64,000 bases of DNA from Maricaulis sp039978735 (GCF_039978735.1 NZ_JBDWAS010000045.1:1-64000); one strand, 5' to 3'; numbered from the stretch's first letter, positions 36,990-46,026 are shown. Numbers and translations are program-made. The notes: generated by a model not told the origin, from the letters alone.

Positions 36990-38981
36990 TTACTCGCTGT
37001 CAGGTCCCCCCAGACCGGCCAGGAAAGCGGCGATCGGATCGCGCGGCTCCTCGCGCTCGGCCGGGGCGGCAACCGTTTCGGTATCGCCGGGCAGCGGCGC
37101 GACGGCCGGTCCGTCTCCGGCAGGGCGCGAATGGCCGCTGGCCAGGCCGCTGTGCGGTGCCGACTGCATGTAGGCACTGAAGATCAGGGCCGGCGGTCCG
37201 CCGCCCGTGGCGTGATCGGTCGGCGCATTGTCATCATTGCCGGTCCAGATCGCCGTCACCACGTCGGCGCCATAGCCGGCGAACCAGGCATCGCGGAAAT
37301 CATTGGTCGTGCCGGTCTTGCCGCCGGTCTCCAGACCGGGCACCGCCGCATTGCGGCCCGTACCCCACACCACGACAGCGCGCAGCAGATCCTGCATGCG
37401 CGAGACCGTGCGCGCGTCCAGCACCCGGCGATCGGCCGGTGGCGGCGTTTCGAACACCAGATCGCCTGCCTCGGTCTCGATGGAGATGATACCGAAAGGC
37501 GAGACCCGGTAGCCGCCATTGGCGAAGGGTGTGTAGGCGCCGGCCAGCTCCAGCGGCGTGACTTCATAGGCGCCCAGCGCCAGAGAGCGGTCGGCGCGCA
37601 TCGGGCTTTCCATGCCCAGCCGGCGCGTCAGGCGGGCGACATGGCCCCGGCCGGTCTCCTCGGCGATCTGCACGGCAATGGAATTGGAGGACCGCGCGAA
37701 GGCTTCGCGCAGGGTCATCTCGCCGCGATATGTGTCGTTGTAATTCTGCGGTTCCCAGTCGCCGACACGCACGGGCCGGTCGTCGCGCACATCGTCCGGC
37801 GACAGGCCGGCTTCGAAGGCCGAGGCATAGACGAAGGCCTTGAAGGCCGAGCCGGGCTGCCGGCTCGCCAGGATCGCGCGATTGAATTGCGAGCGGACAT
37901 AGGACCGCCCGCCGACCATGGCGCGCACGGACCCGTCATGCGCCAGCGAGACCAGGGCCCCCTCGCTGACCCCGGCAGCACGGGCCGGATCGGCCAGCAC
38001 GCCTTCCAGGGCCGCCTCGGCGGCGCGCTGGGCGTCGACATCGAGCGTCGTGCGGACCACCAGATCGCCATGGCTGGGGCCGGCGATTTCGCGGACGGAC
38101 GGGAAAATCCAGTCGATGAAATACTGCGCGCCCGGGCTCGATGCACCGCGCGATACGCGGATCGGCGTGCTGGCGGCGGCGACGCGTTCGGCCTCGGTGA
38201 TGCGGCCGGTCTGCATCATCAGGTCGAGCACGACTGTGGCCCGTGCCGCAGCTCGGCTGGCGTCATTGACCGGGCTGTAGCGCGAGGGCGCCTTCAGGAG
38301 GCCGGCCAGCAGCGCCGCCTCGCCCAGCGTCACTTCGCTGGCGGGCTTGCCGAAATAGCGCAGCGATGCGGCTTCGATGCCATAGGCGCCGCCGCCGAAA
38401 TAGACACGGTTGAGATAAAGCTCGAGAATCTCGTCCTTGGTGAAGCGGCTCTCCAGCCAGAAGGCGAGCATCATTTCCTGCAGCTTGCGGCGCCAGGTGC
38501 GCTCGGGCGACAGGAAGAGGTTTTTCGCCAGCTGCTGGGTCAGGGTCGACCCGCCCTGCACGATATGACCGGCCCGGATATTGGCCAGCATGGCCCGCGA
38601 CAGGCCGATCACATCGACCCCGGGGTGGCTGTAGAAGCGCCGGTCCTCGACCGCCAGCACGGCATCGACCAGGTAGGGCGGCAGGTCCGCCACCGCGACT
38701 TCATGACCATGGGCGGATCCGCGGCGTGCGATCAGACGGCCGCGATGATCCAGGAAGGCGATGGTGGAGGAGCGTTCGACGGCGGCCAGGCTGGACGTGT
38801 CGGGCAGGTCCCGCGCGACGGAGACCAGAAGCGCGGCGACGGCGAGGGCCCCGATAACAAAGAGAGCCGCAAAGAGCCGCCACAAGGGCAGGCCCGGCTT
38901 GCCGCCACGCCGGCGTCTGCGGCGCGCGGGCGCCGGGCGGGCGCGGTCGGCCGCAGGGACATTTCGGGGCCGGCGGGCCAT
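36990..38981 (-). CDS. class A penicillin-binding protein (PBP1 type)
   Basis: 663 residues, bifunctional peptidoglycan synthase. A very basic cytoplasmic N-terminus leads to one membrane anchor (residues 35-56). The GT51 domain has the catalytic E112 in VEDRRFYSHPGVD, GGSTLTQQLAKN (143-154), RRKLQEM and KDEILELYLN. The transpeptidase has S378 in PGSAFK, SSN at 431-433 and KTGT at 555-558. Length and motifs fit the shorter PBP1A/PbpF-like branch. It could be a second copy beside the housekeeping PBP1A, which is not visible here. No SD stands out at 38981. Confidence 0.94.
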   Translation of the reverse strand: MARRPRNVPAADRARPAPARRRRRRGGKPGLPLWRLFAALFVIGALAVAALLVSVARDLPDTSSLAAVERSSTIAFLDHRGRLIARRGSAHGHEVAVADLPPYLVDAVLAVEDRRFYSHPGVDVIGLSRAMLANIRAGHIVQGGSTLTQQLAKNLFLSPERTWRRKLQEMMLAFWLESRFTKDEILELYLNRVYFGGGAYGIEAASLRYFGKPASEVTLGEAALLAGLLKAPSRYSPVNDASRAAARATVVLDLMMQTGRITEAERVAAASTPIRVSRGASSPGAQYFIDWIFPSVREIAGPSHGDLVVRTTLDVDAQRAAEAALEGVLADPARAAGVSEGALVSLAHDGSVRAMVGGRSYVRSQFNRAILASRQPGSAFKAFVYASAFEAGLSPDDVRDDRPVRVGDWEPQNYNDTYRGEMTLREAFARSSNSIAVQIAEETGRGHVARLTRRLGMESPMRADRSLALGAYEVTPLELAGAYTPFANGGYRVSPFGIISIETEAGDLVFETPPPADRRVLDARTVSRMQDLLRAVVVWGTGRNAAVPGLETGGKTGTTNDFRDAWFAGYGADVVTAIWTGNDDNAPTDHATGGGPPALIFSAYMQSAPHSGLASGHSRPAGDGPAVAPLPGDTETVAAPAEREEPRDPIAAFLAGLGGPDSE

Positions 38982-39108
38982 GGCATTTCCTGTGTGAATC
39001 CGGTCGTCCTATCTGCCGCCGGCAGGGTTAATTCCCCATGAATAGCCGGTGGCAGGGAACGCCTCGCGCAGCTGCGCGTTGATTGATCGAGCGGCAAGGA
39101 GGCCCGTC

Positions 39109-39522
39109 ATGTCCAGGCTGACACACTTGGCCGGCGCCGCGCTGGGAAGCCTGCTGATCGCCGGTTTCGCCCAGCCCCCGGTGCTCGAACTGCGCAATCG
39201 CCCGCCGGAAACGGCAACCGCGATGCCGGTTTCGACCGCCACACTCGAAGCCCTGTCCGTAACGGACAGGACCGGGGTTGCCCGCGGTCACGTCATCACC
39301 GTCCTGAGACGGCCCGATGACAGCATCGCCGCTCTGGAAATCGCCTGGACGGGACCGGACGCCATTCCGGGCATGACGATCGAGCACGCCGTCGGCTTTC
39401 TCGACTACCGGCCGGACGCCAACACGATCGTCGCCCATCAAAGCTGGTCCGAACTCGTGGCCGGATACCGCGCAGCCCGCGTGGAACCGACCCCGGAGCC
39501 GCCGCGCGCCGGCACGATCTGA
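39109..39522 (+). CDS. small exported protein of unknown function
   Basis: 137 residues, start at 39109 after AAGGAGGC. An N-terminal hydrophobic segment (LTHLAGAALGSLLIAGFAQ) suggests export. The mature part, with ARGHVITVLRRPDD, resembles a PRC-barrel or small beta barrel but is not certain. Divergent from the PBP gene with 127 bases between starts. Confidence 0.6.
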   Translation: MSRLTHLAGAALGSLLIAGFAQPPVLELRNRPPETATAMPVSTATLEALSVTDRTGVARGHVITVLRRPDDSIAALEIAWTGPDAIPGMTIEHAVGFLDYRPDANTIVAHQSWSELVAGYRAARVEPTPEPPRAGTI

Positions 39523-39570
39523 CGCCGCCGGGTCCGTCACTGGATAAAAAGCTAGAAAAAGGAGTCCGTC

Positions 39571-39747
39571 ATGCTCAGCTGGGCAATTCTGTTCTTCATC
39601 TTTGCGGTTGTCGCCGCTGTCCTGGGATTCGGCGGGATGGCCAGTGCTTTTGCCGGCATCGCGCAGATCCTGTTCGTGGTGTTCCTGGCCCTGTTTGTCC
39701 TGGCGCTCGTCGCCCGGGCGATCCGCGGCCAGTCGCCGCCCGTCTAA
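39571..39747 (+). CDS. DUF1328 small membrane protein
   Basis: 58 residues, too short for a simple long-ORF screen. Sequence begins MLSWAILFFIFAVVAAVLGF, has FGGMASAFAGIAQILF and a second helix to VARAIRG, exactly the two-helix layout of the DUF1328 (YtjA-like) family, often linked to stress. The start follows AAAAGGAGTCC. It is followed by a good terminator at 39785-39816. Confidence 0.9.
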   Translation: MLSWAILFFIFAVVAAVLGFGGMASAFAGIAQILFVVFLALFVLALVARAIRGQSPPV

Positions 39748-39784
39748 AACGGGACCGGTTCCCAAAGGACCGGCTCGACGGAAG

Positions 39785-39816
39785 ACGCGCTCCGGGATAT
39801 CCGGGGCGCGTTTTTT
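39785..39816 (+). terminator. intrinsic terminator after the DUF1328 gene
   Basis: GC-rich stem ACGCGCTCCGG / CCGGGGCGCGT (one T-G pair) around GATAT, followed by TTTTTT at 39811-39816. Confidence 0.85.
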
Positions 39817-39885
39817 GATGGTCAGGCGGACTTGCGCAGGGCGGCGCGGGGCGTCACCATTGGGGCTCCACAAGGGGTGCTTCCA

Positions 39886-40074
39886 ATGACCGTAAAGCGT
39901 GTGTTTCTGGTGTGTGCGGCGCTGCTGGGCGCGGCAAGCCTGTCCGGCTGCGTCATCTATGAAGGCAGCGACGCGGTCTGCCCCCATGGCGACCCCAATG
40001 CGGACAACTGGCCCTATTGCGGCGGCGCCCGGCCGGGCGGTTCGCAACCGGTCGACGACTTCCCCGACTACTGA
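39886..40074 (+). CDS. small lipoprotein of unknown function
   Basis: 62 residues. The start at 39886 opens a lipoprotein signal (VKRVFLVCAALLGAASLSGC) with a lipobox Cys near 21. The short mature part has two more Cys (VCPHG, YCGG) and ends with Asp/Tyr. Its stop overlaps the antiporter stop by 7 bases. No homology recognised. Confidence 0.65.
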   Translation: MTVKRVFLVCAALLGAASLSGCVIYEGSDAVCPHGDPNADNWPYCGGARPGGSQPVDDFPDY

Positions 40075-41948
40075 CGCGCCGGACCGGCGGGCTCGCCGCT
40101 CTCCGCCTGCTCATCACGCGGCGGCGCGAAGCTGACGATCACCGTTCCGGGCGCGTCCGGCGGCTCGCGCCCCGGCCCCAGCAGGACGAGTGTACCGTTC
40201 GGCTGACGCGCCAGAACGAGATCGGCATTTTCGTCGAGATCCTCGAGATAGCGCGACAGCGGGTATTCCTCGGTCAGGCGCGTGGTGCGGAACCGCCAGC
40301 CGCGCCACCAGTCCCGCGCCAGACCGTCATAGCCCCGGCCGCGCCGGATCAGGGTCCGGCCCCGGGCCGTAAAGGCGATGGAACGGGGATCGTCCTCACC
40401 CCGCTCGCCCTCGTCGAGCCCTTCATGGGCCGACAGCTGGTAGACGCGCGACCGGCCCAGCTCGGGCGCATAGTCGATACAGACCAGCGCGTTGTAGGCA
40501 TCATTGGCGGAGGCCGCGACCAGGGCCGAGAAACGCGACGGCTCCAGCCGCCACTCGGCAGCCTCGGACAACACCTCGCCATAATAGACATCATGCCCGT
40601 CCAGCCGGGCAGCCCGCAGGCGGCGCCAGCTGGTATCGGCTACCGTATGGGGCACCTCGATCTTCTTCAGCACGCCCGCAAGCCCCAGGCTCCAGGGATT
40701 GGCGCCGACAATCAGCAGCCGCTCCGGCCCCGACTGCGACAGGCCGAACAGGCGCGCCAGCGGCGTCACGGCGAAGCCGCAGCCCACCACGCTGGCGAAC
40801 ACGGTGACGAAGACCAGCGGCGCCAGGATGGCGGCGTCCGCGCGGCCGGCCTCGACGAGCTCGGCGGCCAGGTGCCCGGCGGTCGCCGCCGCGACCACAC
40901 CGCGCGGACCGATTAGGCCGACAAAGGCGGTTTCGCGCAGGTTCAGGCCGGAATTCAGGGTCGCGAGGAAAATGCCGAGCGGCCGGGCAACCAGGATCAG
41001 CACCACCACAAAAGCCGCATGCCGCCAGTTCAGCTCGGCCAGGGCCGACGGCGTCAGCCCGGCGGCGAGCACCACGAAGACACTCGCGACGAGAATGGAG
41101 GCGATGCCTTCCTTGAAGCGGCGCATCTCCTCGATCGAGGCCAGGCGCGAATTGGCAACGACCAGGCCGAAAACCGTCACGGCGACCAGGCCGGTCTCGT
41201 GCGCCAGCGCCTCGGCGGCCGAGAAGCAGACCAGCACCGAGGCCAGCACGAGCGGGGCCTTCATCTGTTCCGGCACCCAGCCGCGGCGGAAGGCGCGCGA
41301 CAGGCCGAAGCCGAAGGCAATGCCCAGCCCGGCCCCGATCACCGCGCCGAAGGCCAGCGCCCCGGCTGCACCGGCCCAGTCCTGGCCCAGCGCGTTCTGG
41401 CGCACGGCCTCGAACACAAACACGGCGGCGAGCGCGCCGATCGGGTCGTTGACGATGCCTTCCCATTTCAGCACCGAAGCGATGCGCGGCGGCAGTTTTG
41501 CCTGCCGCAGCAGCGGCAGCACGACGGTCGGCCCGGTGACGGTCAGAAGCGCGCCGATCATTGCCGACAGGTCGAGCGCAAGGCCCGCCACATAGTGCAG
41601 CGCCAGCGTCGCCAGAATGCCGTTGAGCGGCACGCCCAGCAGGACAAGCCGCCAGACCGGTTTCGACACGCCGCGCAGCTCGCGGAAATTCAGGGTGATA
41701 CCGCCCTCGAACAGGATCACGCCGACCGCCAGGGCGATCATCGGCCGGAGATAGCCGCCGAAACTCGCTTCCGGATCGAGCAGCGGCGCGCCCGTGATAA
41801 GGCTGAAGACCGGCCCCAGGAGGAGACCGGCGCCCATCATCAGCACGATGGACGGCCAGCGCAGCCGCCAGGCGAGCCATTGCGCGGCGACGCCTGAACC
41901 GGCGATGAGTGCGATGGTCAGGGTGAGGTCAGGCGGTGCGTGCATCAT
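40068..41948 (-). CDS. CPA1-type cation/proton antiporter with RCK-like C-terminus
   Basis: 626 residues. About twelve membrane helices in residues 5-400; the ion-binding region includes LLTVTGPTVVLPLLRQ and EGIVNDPIGALAAVFVFE, where the Asp (NDP) is the usual CPA1 ion ligand, and later LIGPRGVVAAATAGHLA. The cytoplasmic end from about 410 has a TrkA-N/RCK-like fold (LLIVGANPWSLGLAGVLKK and HDVYYGEVLSEAAEW), which regulates transport by nucleotide or ion binding. It exchanges Na+ or K+ for protons. Start at 41948 or the next ATG at 41945. Confidence 0.9.
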   Translation of the reverse strand: MMHAPPDLTLTIALIAGSGVAAQWLAWRLRWPSIVLMMGAGLLLGPVFSLITGAPLLDPEASFGGYLRPMIALAVGVILFEGGITLNFRELRGVSKPVWRLVLLGVPLNGILATLALHYVAGLALDLSAMIGALLTVTGPTVVLPLLRQAKLPPRIASVLKWEGIVNDPIGALAAVFVFEAVRQNALGQDWAGAAGALAFGAVIGAGLGIAFGFGLSRAFRRGWVPEQMKAPLVLASVLVCFSAAEALAHETGLVAVTVFGLVVANSRLASIEEMRRFKEGIASILVASVFVVLAAGLTPSALAELNWRHAAFVVVLILVARPLGIFLATLNSGLNLRETAFVGLIGPRGVVAAATAGHLAAELVEAGRADAAILAPLVFVTVFASVVGCGFAVTPLARLFGLSQSGPERLLIVGANPWSLGLAGVLKKIEVPHTVADTSWRRLRAARLDGHDVYYGEVLSEAAEWRLEPSRFSALVAASANDAYNALVCIDYAPELGRSRVYQLSAHEGLDEGERGEDDPRSIAFTARGRTLIRRGRGYDGLARDWWRGWRFRTTRLTEEYPLSRYLEDLDENADLVLARQPNGTLVLLGPGREPPDAPGTVIVSFAPPRDEQAESGEPAGPARQ

Positions 41949-42016
41949 GGCGGCGTTGTTAGCGCGTTTCGAACCCGCCGTCGCCTGCATGACGGCAAAC
42001 AGTCGGGGAGGCTGTC

Positions 42017-42226
42017 ATGACCACGCTACCACTCGAGATACAACTCGCCCTCGTCTCCTTGGCCGCGGCCCTGCTGATCGGCGGGCCGGTCACCCTGATC
42101 GGCGCATCGAACTTCGCCACCGCAGTGCGCATGGCCGGCGGCATGGTCCTGCGACGGCGCATGATGTCCGGGCTCGCGGTTACACTGGCGAGCGGTGCCG
42201 GCCTGGCCTCCGCCTGGCCTTTCTAG
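42017..42226 (+). CDS. small membrane protein of unknown function
   Basis: 69 residues. Two hydrophobic segments (LVSLAAALLIGGPVTLIGA and MMSGLAVTLASGAGLASA). The start at 42017 follows GGGGAGGCTG, a good SD. The TAG stop overlaps the opposite gene's stop in the tetramer CTAG. A short MnhG- or holin-like protein is possible, but I do not recognise it. Confidence 0.6.
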   Translation: MTTLPLEIQLALVSLAAALLIGGPVTLIGASNFATAVRMAGGMVLRRRMMSGLAVTLASGAGLASAWPF

Positions 42227-42762
42227 CTCTCGCCCTTTTCGGCCGGATCGTTGTGCAGGAAGTCGAAGCCGATGGACTGCCCGCCATAATCGCCATGCTC
42301 GAAGAGGTCGGCGGCATCGCCGAACCAGCGCACCAGATGCGCGTGCAGCCGCTCGAACAAATCGAACAGCTCGGTATCCGAGACCGGCAGGCCGATATCG
42401 AAGACCGGCCCGTTGGCAATGGCGATCTCCATGTGATGCCCCTTCTTGGCGCAGGTCAGCACAAGCCGGATCCAGTCGCCCGTGCGCGACACTTTCACGG
42501 CCAGGCCGAAACTGATCGGCCCCAGCGGAAGAAAGCCTGTTCCCGAGACCGAAAAGGCGCCGGAGCGGTAGGGCTGCGGCACCCAGGCGCCCTCCGGCGG
42601 CACGAGATGCACGCACACACCCTTGTCATCGCCGAGATAACGGCAGAAGCCCGCCGACACATTCTCGGCGACGCTGCGCACGATGGCATAATTGTCCAGG
42701 CTCAGCCGGCCATAGCGCTCGGCGGCTTCGGTCAGCGTGTCGAAACGCGACTTGTCGCTCAT
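42223..42762 (-). CDS. cytoplasmic protein of unknown function
   Basis: 179 residues, no signal peptide. A beta-rich body (YRSGAFSVSGTGFLPLGPIS, GDWIRLVLTCAKKGHHMEI) and an acidic helical end (DLFERLHAHLVRWFGDAADLF). I do not recognise the family. It reads away from the GDPD gene (62 bases between starts), so promoters of both may share the gap. Confidence 0.7.
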   Translation of the reverse strand: MSDKSRFDTLTEAAERYGRLSLDNYAIVRSVAENVSAGFCRYLGDDKGVCVHLVPPEGAWVPQPYRSGAFSVSGTGFLPLGPISFGLAVKVSRTGDWIRLVLTCAKKGHHMEIAIANGPVFDIGLPVSDTELFDLFERLHAHLVRWFGDAADLFEHGDYGGQSIGFDFLHNDPAEKGES

Positions 42763-42824
42763 TTGTCACTCCTCTTGCCGCAGGGCACGCGCTAGTGTGC
42801 CGCGCAACGCACGCGGAGGGGAAG

Positions 42825-43841
42825 ATGCGCCGACACATCATTCTAGCCGGACTGGCCTTCTCGCTGGCTGCCGGGCTTGCCGCCTGCGGCGAGGAAGACA
42901 CGGCAGCGCCGATGTCCTGGCAGACCCTGTCCGGCGAACCGCCGCTCGTGATTGCCCATCGCGGTGCCAGCGGCGAACGGCCGGAGCACACGCTGGCCGC
43001 CTATGAACTGGCCATCGCGCAGGGCGCCGACGTGATCGAGCCCGACCTCGTGATGACCGCCGATGGCGTGCTTGTGGTCCGTCACGACCATTATCTGTCC
43101 ACCACGACCGACATTGCCGACCACGCCGAATTCGCCGACCGCCGGCGCGAACAGGACGGCCGGTCCGACTGGTGGGTCGAGGACTTCACGCTCGCCGAGC
43201 TGCGCACCCTGCGCGCCATCCAGCCCTGGCCCCAGCGCGATGCGAGATTCAATGGCGAATTTCCGATCCCGACCTTCGAGGAGGTTCTGGATCTCGCCGC
43301 CTCGCATGGCATCCCCACCGAGCCTGAGGTCAAGGCGCCGGGTCATTTCGTCTCGATCGGTCTGGACCCGCTGCCCGAGCTCGTCCGCATCCTGCGCGAG
43401 CGCGGGCTCGACAGCGCCGATGCGCCGATGACCATCCAGTGTTTCGAGCCGGACTTCCTGGCGCGGCTGAATACCGAGATCGACACGCCGCTGGCGATGC
43501 TGGTCTTCCCGATGCAGGAGCTCGACCCCTCGGCCGATCCGCTGCAGCCGAGTGTCGCCCTGGACGACCTGGCCGTCTTCGCCGATGCCGTCGGCCCTGC
43601 CAAGGGTCTGGTCATCACCGAGGCGGGCGAGGATACCGGTTTTGTCGCCCGCGCCCATGCGCTGGGCCTTGAGGTCCACCCCTGGACCTTCCGCGACGAT
43701 GTCCCGCTGGCCGAGGACATCGATATCGCCACGGAGCTGGAGCGCGTCTACCGGCTGGGCGTCGACGGCGTGTTTGCCGACTTTCCGGCCACCGCGGTGG
43801 CGGTGCGCGATGCCATGACCGGCGAGCCGGCCGGCGAATAG
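42825..43841 (+). CDS. glpQ: glycerophosphodiester phosphodiesterase lipoprotein
   Basis: 338 residues. Lipobox near LAAC (Cys 21) places it at the envelope. GDPD catalytic residues: H45 in IAHRGASG, R/E and D in IEPDLVM (E72, D74), and H87 in VRHDHYL. These bind Ca2+ and cleave glycerophosphodiesters to glycerol-3-phosphate. The GlpQ-like EPEVKAPGHF (Glu, Lys) is also present. The start follows GCGGAGGGGAAG. No glpT nearby, so its product route is unknown. Confidence 0.9.
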   Translation: MRRHIILAGLAFSLAAGLAACGEEDTAAPMSWQTLSGEPPLVIAHRGASGERPEHTLAAYELAIAQGADVIEPDLVMTADGVLVVRHDHYLSTTTDIADHAEFADRRREQDGRSDWWVEDFTLAELRTLRAIQPWPQRDARFNGEFPIPTFEEVLDLAASHGIPTEPEVKAPGHFVSIGLDPLPELVRILRERGLDSADAPMTIQCFEPDFLARLNTEIDTPLAMLVFPMQELDPSADPLQPSVALDDLAVFADAVGPAKGLVITEAGEDTGFVARAHALGLEVHPWTFRDDVPLAEDIDIATELERVYRLGVDGVFADFPATAVAVRDAMTGEPAGE

Positions 43842-43871
43842 GCACCGCCCAACAAGCAATCGGCAAAAGAA

Positions 43872-43901
43872 AACGGCGTGGAGATTGCTCTCCACGCCGT
43901 T
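43872..43901 (-). terminator. terminator of the cold-shock gene
   Basis: Perfect 12-bp stem AACGGCGTGGAG / CTCCACGCCGTT with loop ATTGCT; on the minus strand it runs into TTTTCTTTTGCC. It lies 25 bases past the csp stop and also 30 bases past the GDPD stop on the other strand, so it may serve both. Confidence 0.9.
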
Positions 43902-43925
43902 CGATCTTCTGGATCCTGTTGCGCC

Positions 43926-44138
43926 TTAGTCGGCGTATTGCAGGTTGATCGCCTTCGGTCCCTTGCCGCGACGGTCCGGTTCGGTCTCGAAGGAGACCTT
44001 TTGGCCGTCGTTCAGCCCCGGCAGGCCAGATGCCTGGACAGCGGAGATGTGCACGAAGACGTCATTGCCGCCCTCGTCCGGGGTGATGAAGCCAAAGCCT
44101 TTGCTTTGGTTGAAGAATTTGACCGTACCTGTGGCCAT
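43926..44138 (-). CDS. cold-shock domain protein (CspA family)
   Basis: 70 residues. RNP1 KGFGFI and RNP2 DVFVHIS are intact, with the aromatic triad of the fold (GTVKFFN). It binds single-stranded RNA as a chaperone. SD GGGAAGG just before the start. The long upstream non-coding region, with a stem followed by T6, fits a regulated leader, but a cold-shock role here is inferred from family only. Confidence 0.95.
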   Translation of the reverse strand: MATGTVKFFNQSKGFGFITPDEGGNDVFVHISAVQASGLPGLNDGQKVSFETEPDRRGKGPKAINLQYAD

Positions 44139-44191
44139 GGGGAACCTTCCCTTGAATGCGTGCCCTGCGTGCGGGCATAGAAAAAATGCAA

Positions 44192-44207
44192 TGTCAGCGC
44201 CCTGACA
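44192..44207 (-). other. stem-loop with T tract in the cold-shock leader
   Basis: TGTCAG-CGCC-CTGACA, a perfect 6-bp stem. Read on the minus strand it is followed by TTGCATTTTTTC, so it looks like an intrinsic terminator or attenuator 54 bases upstream of the csp start. It may act as a temperature-sensitive leader element; this is inference. Confidence 0.5.
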
Positions 44208-44345
44208 CTGGTATTACGGACGTAGAAAGTCGGGGAAGGCTGAAGTCTAGGTGTCCGATGTGACCCCCTCACGGGCGCCACCGGGTAGGCGATCAGAATT
44301 CCGTCCGGCCTCTGGGGCCGCCCGTCGCCGCGGATATGCGCACGG

Positions 44346-44364
44346 ATTTGCTCACAAAGCAAAT
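44346..44364. promoter_or_regulatory. 19-bp palindrome, candidate operator
   Basis: ATTTGCT-CACAA-AGCAAAT, perfect 7-bp arms in the divergent gap between csp (start 44138) and the gene at 44464. Lower GC than its surroundings. Possible binding site of an unknown regulator. Confidence 0.4.
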
Positions 44365-44463
44365 GAAACTCTTGTGGCATACGCAACAAAACCTTGCCGT
44401 CCACGCCAGGCCATGCAGCCCTGGCGGCTTGACCCCGCCGGAAGATCGCCTACTCCTGCGCGG

Positions 44464-44769
44464 ATGAGCCGACGCCGCTTTCTCGACCGCACCCATCGCC
44501 AGCGTGACCGGCAGCGACAGTCCACCGGAGGCTTCAACCCCGGCGCGATGATCCGTCTGGCCGGTTTCGGGGCAGCCCTGATGGTCGGCGTCGCGGTCTA
44601 TATCGGCTTCGCCCGCCAGGGCGAGACGATCTATGACGGCCGCTGGGGCGTCCTGCAGCGGCTGATCACGCCGCTCTTTCTGGGCTTCAACGCGCTCGAT
44701 CTGATCGTCCTGCTGCTCGTCGGCCTCGTCGCCTGGCGCATCTGGCTGCGCATGCAGAAGAAGCGCTAG
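44464..44769 (+). CDS. small membrane protein of unknown function
   Basis: 101 residues. A basic N-terminus (MSRRRFLDRTHRQRDRQRQ) is followed by two helices (about 31-49 and 71-92), both ending in basic residues. The start at 44464 is chosen because it opens the basic segment; upstream in-frame sequence lies in the regulatory gap. I do not recognise a family. Confidence 0.6.
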   Translation: MSRRRFLDRTHRQRDRQRQSTGGFNPGAMIRLAGFGAALMVGVAVYIGFARQGETIYDGRWGVLQRLITPLFLGFNALDLIVLLLVGLVAWRIWLRMQKKR

Positions 44770-44995
44770 CGGCCCCCCTCAGCCAGACACCTCGGCGCCG
44801 GCAAGAACGACCCACAAACCCGTAAAAGTGAAGTCGATCCGTCCACATCACCGCCCAGCGACCACAGGCCGGCGAAAAAATTTGCCCGCAACCCCGCTTT
44901 CCCTGAACTCCGCCCTAGCCTTGCCTCAATGAGGGGTTTAAGGCGTCACCTGTCGGCACGAGATCAACTCCGGGCATGCTGAAAGGTCAGTCAAG

Positions 44996-46018
44996 ATGGG
45001 CGTGAAAGTCGCGGTTTTCGGTGCAACAGGCGCGGTGGGCAAGGAGATGCTCACCATTCTGGCGGAACGGCTGTTCCCCGCCGATGAGGTGTATGCACTG
45101 GCGACCCGCAAATCCATGGGCGTGGAACTCTCCTATGGCGAGAGGACGCTGAAATGCCAGGACGTCGAGACCTTCGATTACTCCAAGGTCGACCTTGTCC
45201 TGATGTCCGCCGGTGGTGAGCCGTCGAAGGAATGGGCGCCGAAGATTGCCAAGGCCGGCGCCATCGTGGTCGACAATTCCTCGGCCTGGCGGATGGATCC
45301 GGACGTGCCGCTGGTGGTGCCCGAGGTCAATCTGGATGCCCTCGACGGCGTGAAGAAGAAGGGCATTGTCGCCAATCCGAACTGCTCGACCATCCAGCTT
45401 GTCGTCGCCCTGAAGCCGATCCATGACCGGGTCGGCATCAAGCGCGTTTCCTGCGCTACCTACCAGTCCGTCTCCGGCGCGGGTCAGGAAGGCATGGACG
45501 AGCTGTGGACCCAGACCAAGGGCATCTACGTCAACGACCAGCCGACGCCGCAGAAATTCACCAAGCAGATCGCCTTCAACGTCATCCCGCACATCGACGT
45601 CTTCATGGAAGACGGCGCCACCAAGGAAGAGTGGAAGATGACGGTGGAGACGAAGAAGATCCTCGATCCGAAGATCAAGCTCTTCGCCACCTGCGCCCGC
45701 GTTCCGGTCTTTGTCGGCCACTCGATCGCGGCGCATCTGGAGCTGGAAGACGAAATGTCGGCCGACGAGGCCCGCGCCCTGCTGCGGGAAAGTCCCGGCC
45801 TGATGGTCATCGACAAGCGTGAGGACGAGGGCTACGTGACGCCGGTCGAATGCGTCGGCGAATTCGCCACCTTCGTGTCGCGTATCCGCGAGGACCCGAC
45901 CGTCGAGAACGGCCTCGCCCTGTGGGTCGTCTCGGACAATCTGCGCAAGGGCGCCGCCCTGAATGCCGTGCAGATCGCCGAAGGCCTGCTCAACAAGGGC
46001 CTGTTGAAAAACAGCTGA
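44996..46018 (+). CDS. asd: aspartate-semialdehyde dehydrogenase
   Basis: 340 residues. It makes aspartate-semialdehyde for lysine, threonine, methionine and diaminopimelate. The NADP loop is GATGAVGKEM at 9-18, the nucleophile is C130 in ANPNCST, and ARVPVFVGHS holds the active-site region. QSVSGAGQEGM is also conserved. The start follows GAAAGGTCAGTCAAG. The 226-base upstream gap shows no riboswitch I can name. Confidence 0.97.
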   Translation: MGVKVAVFGATGAVGKEMLTILAERLFPADEVYALATRKSMGVELSYGERTLKCQDVETFDYSKVDLVLMSAGGEPSKEWAPKIAKAGAIVVDNSSAWRMDPDVPLVVPEVNLDALDGVKKKGIVANPNCSTIQLVVALKPIHDRVGIKRVSCATYQSVSGAGQEGMDELWTQTKGIYVNDQPTPQKFTKQIAFNVIPHIDVFMEDGATKEEWKMTVETKKILDPKIKLFATCARVPVFVGHSIAAHLELEDEMSADEARALLRESPGLMVIDKREDEGYVTPVECVGEFATFVSRIREDPTVENGLALWVVSDNLRKGAALNAVQIAEGLLNKGLLKNS

Positions 46019-46026
46019 GACCCCGG

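Larger units (their letters stand above)
44139..44463. other. 325-base non-coding gap between csp and a small membrane gene
   Basis: No gene is seen. The gap holds the csp leader with a stem-loop at 44192-44207, a palindrome at 44346-44364 and presumably the promoters of the two divergent genes. I could not place -35/-10 boxes with confidence. Confidence 0.6.

Noticed and set aside
44770..44995. Possible amino-acid or SAM riboswitch before asd
   Set aside because: No conserved riboswitch core that I know is readable in this gap.
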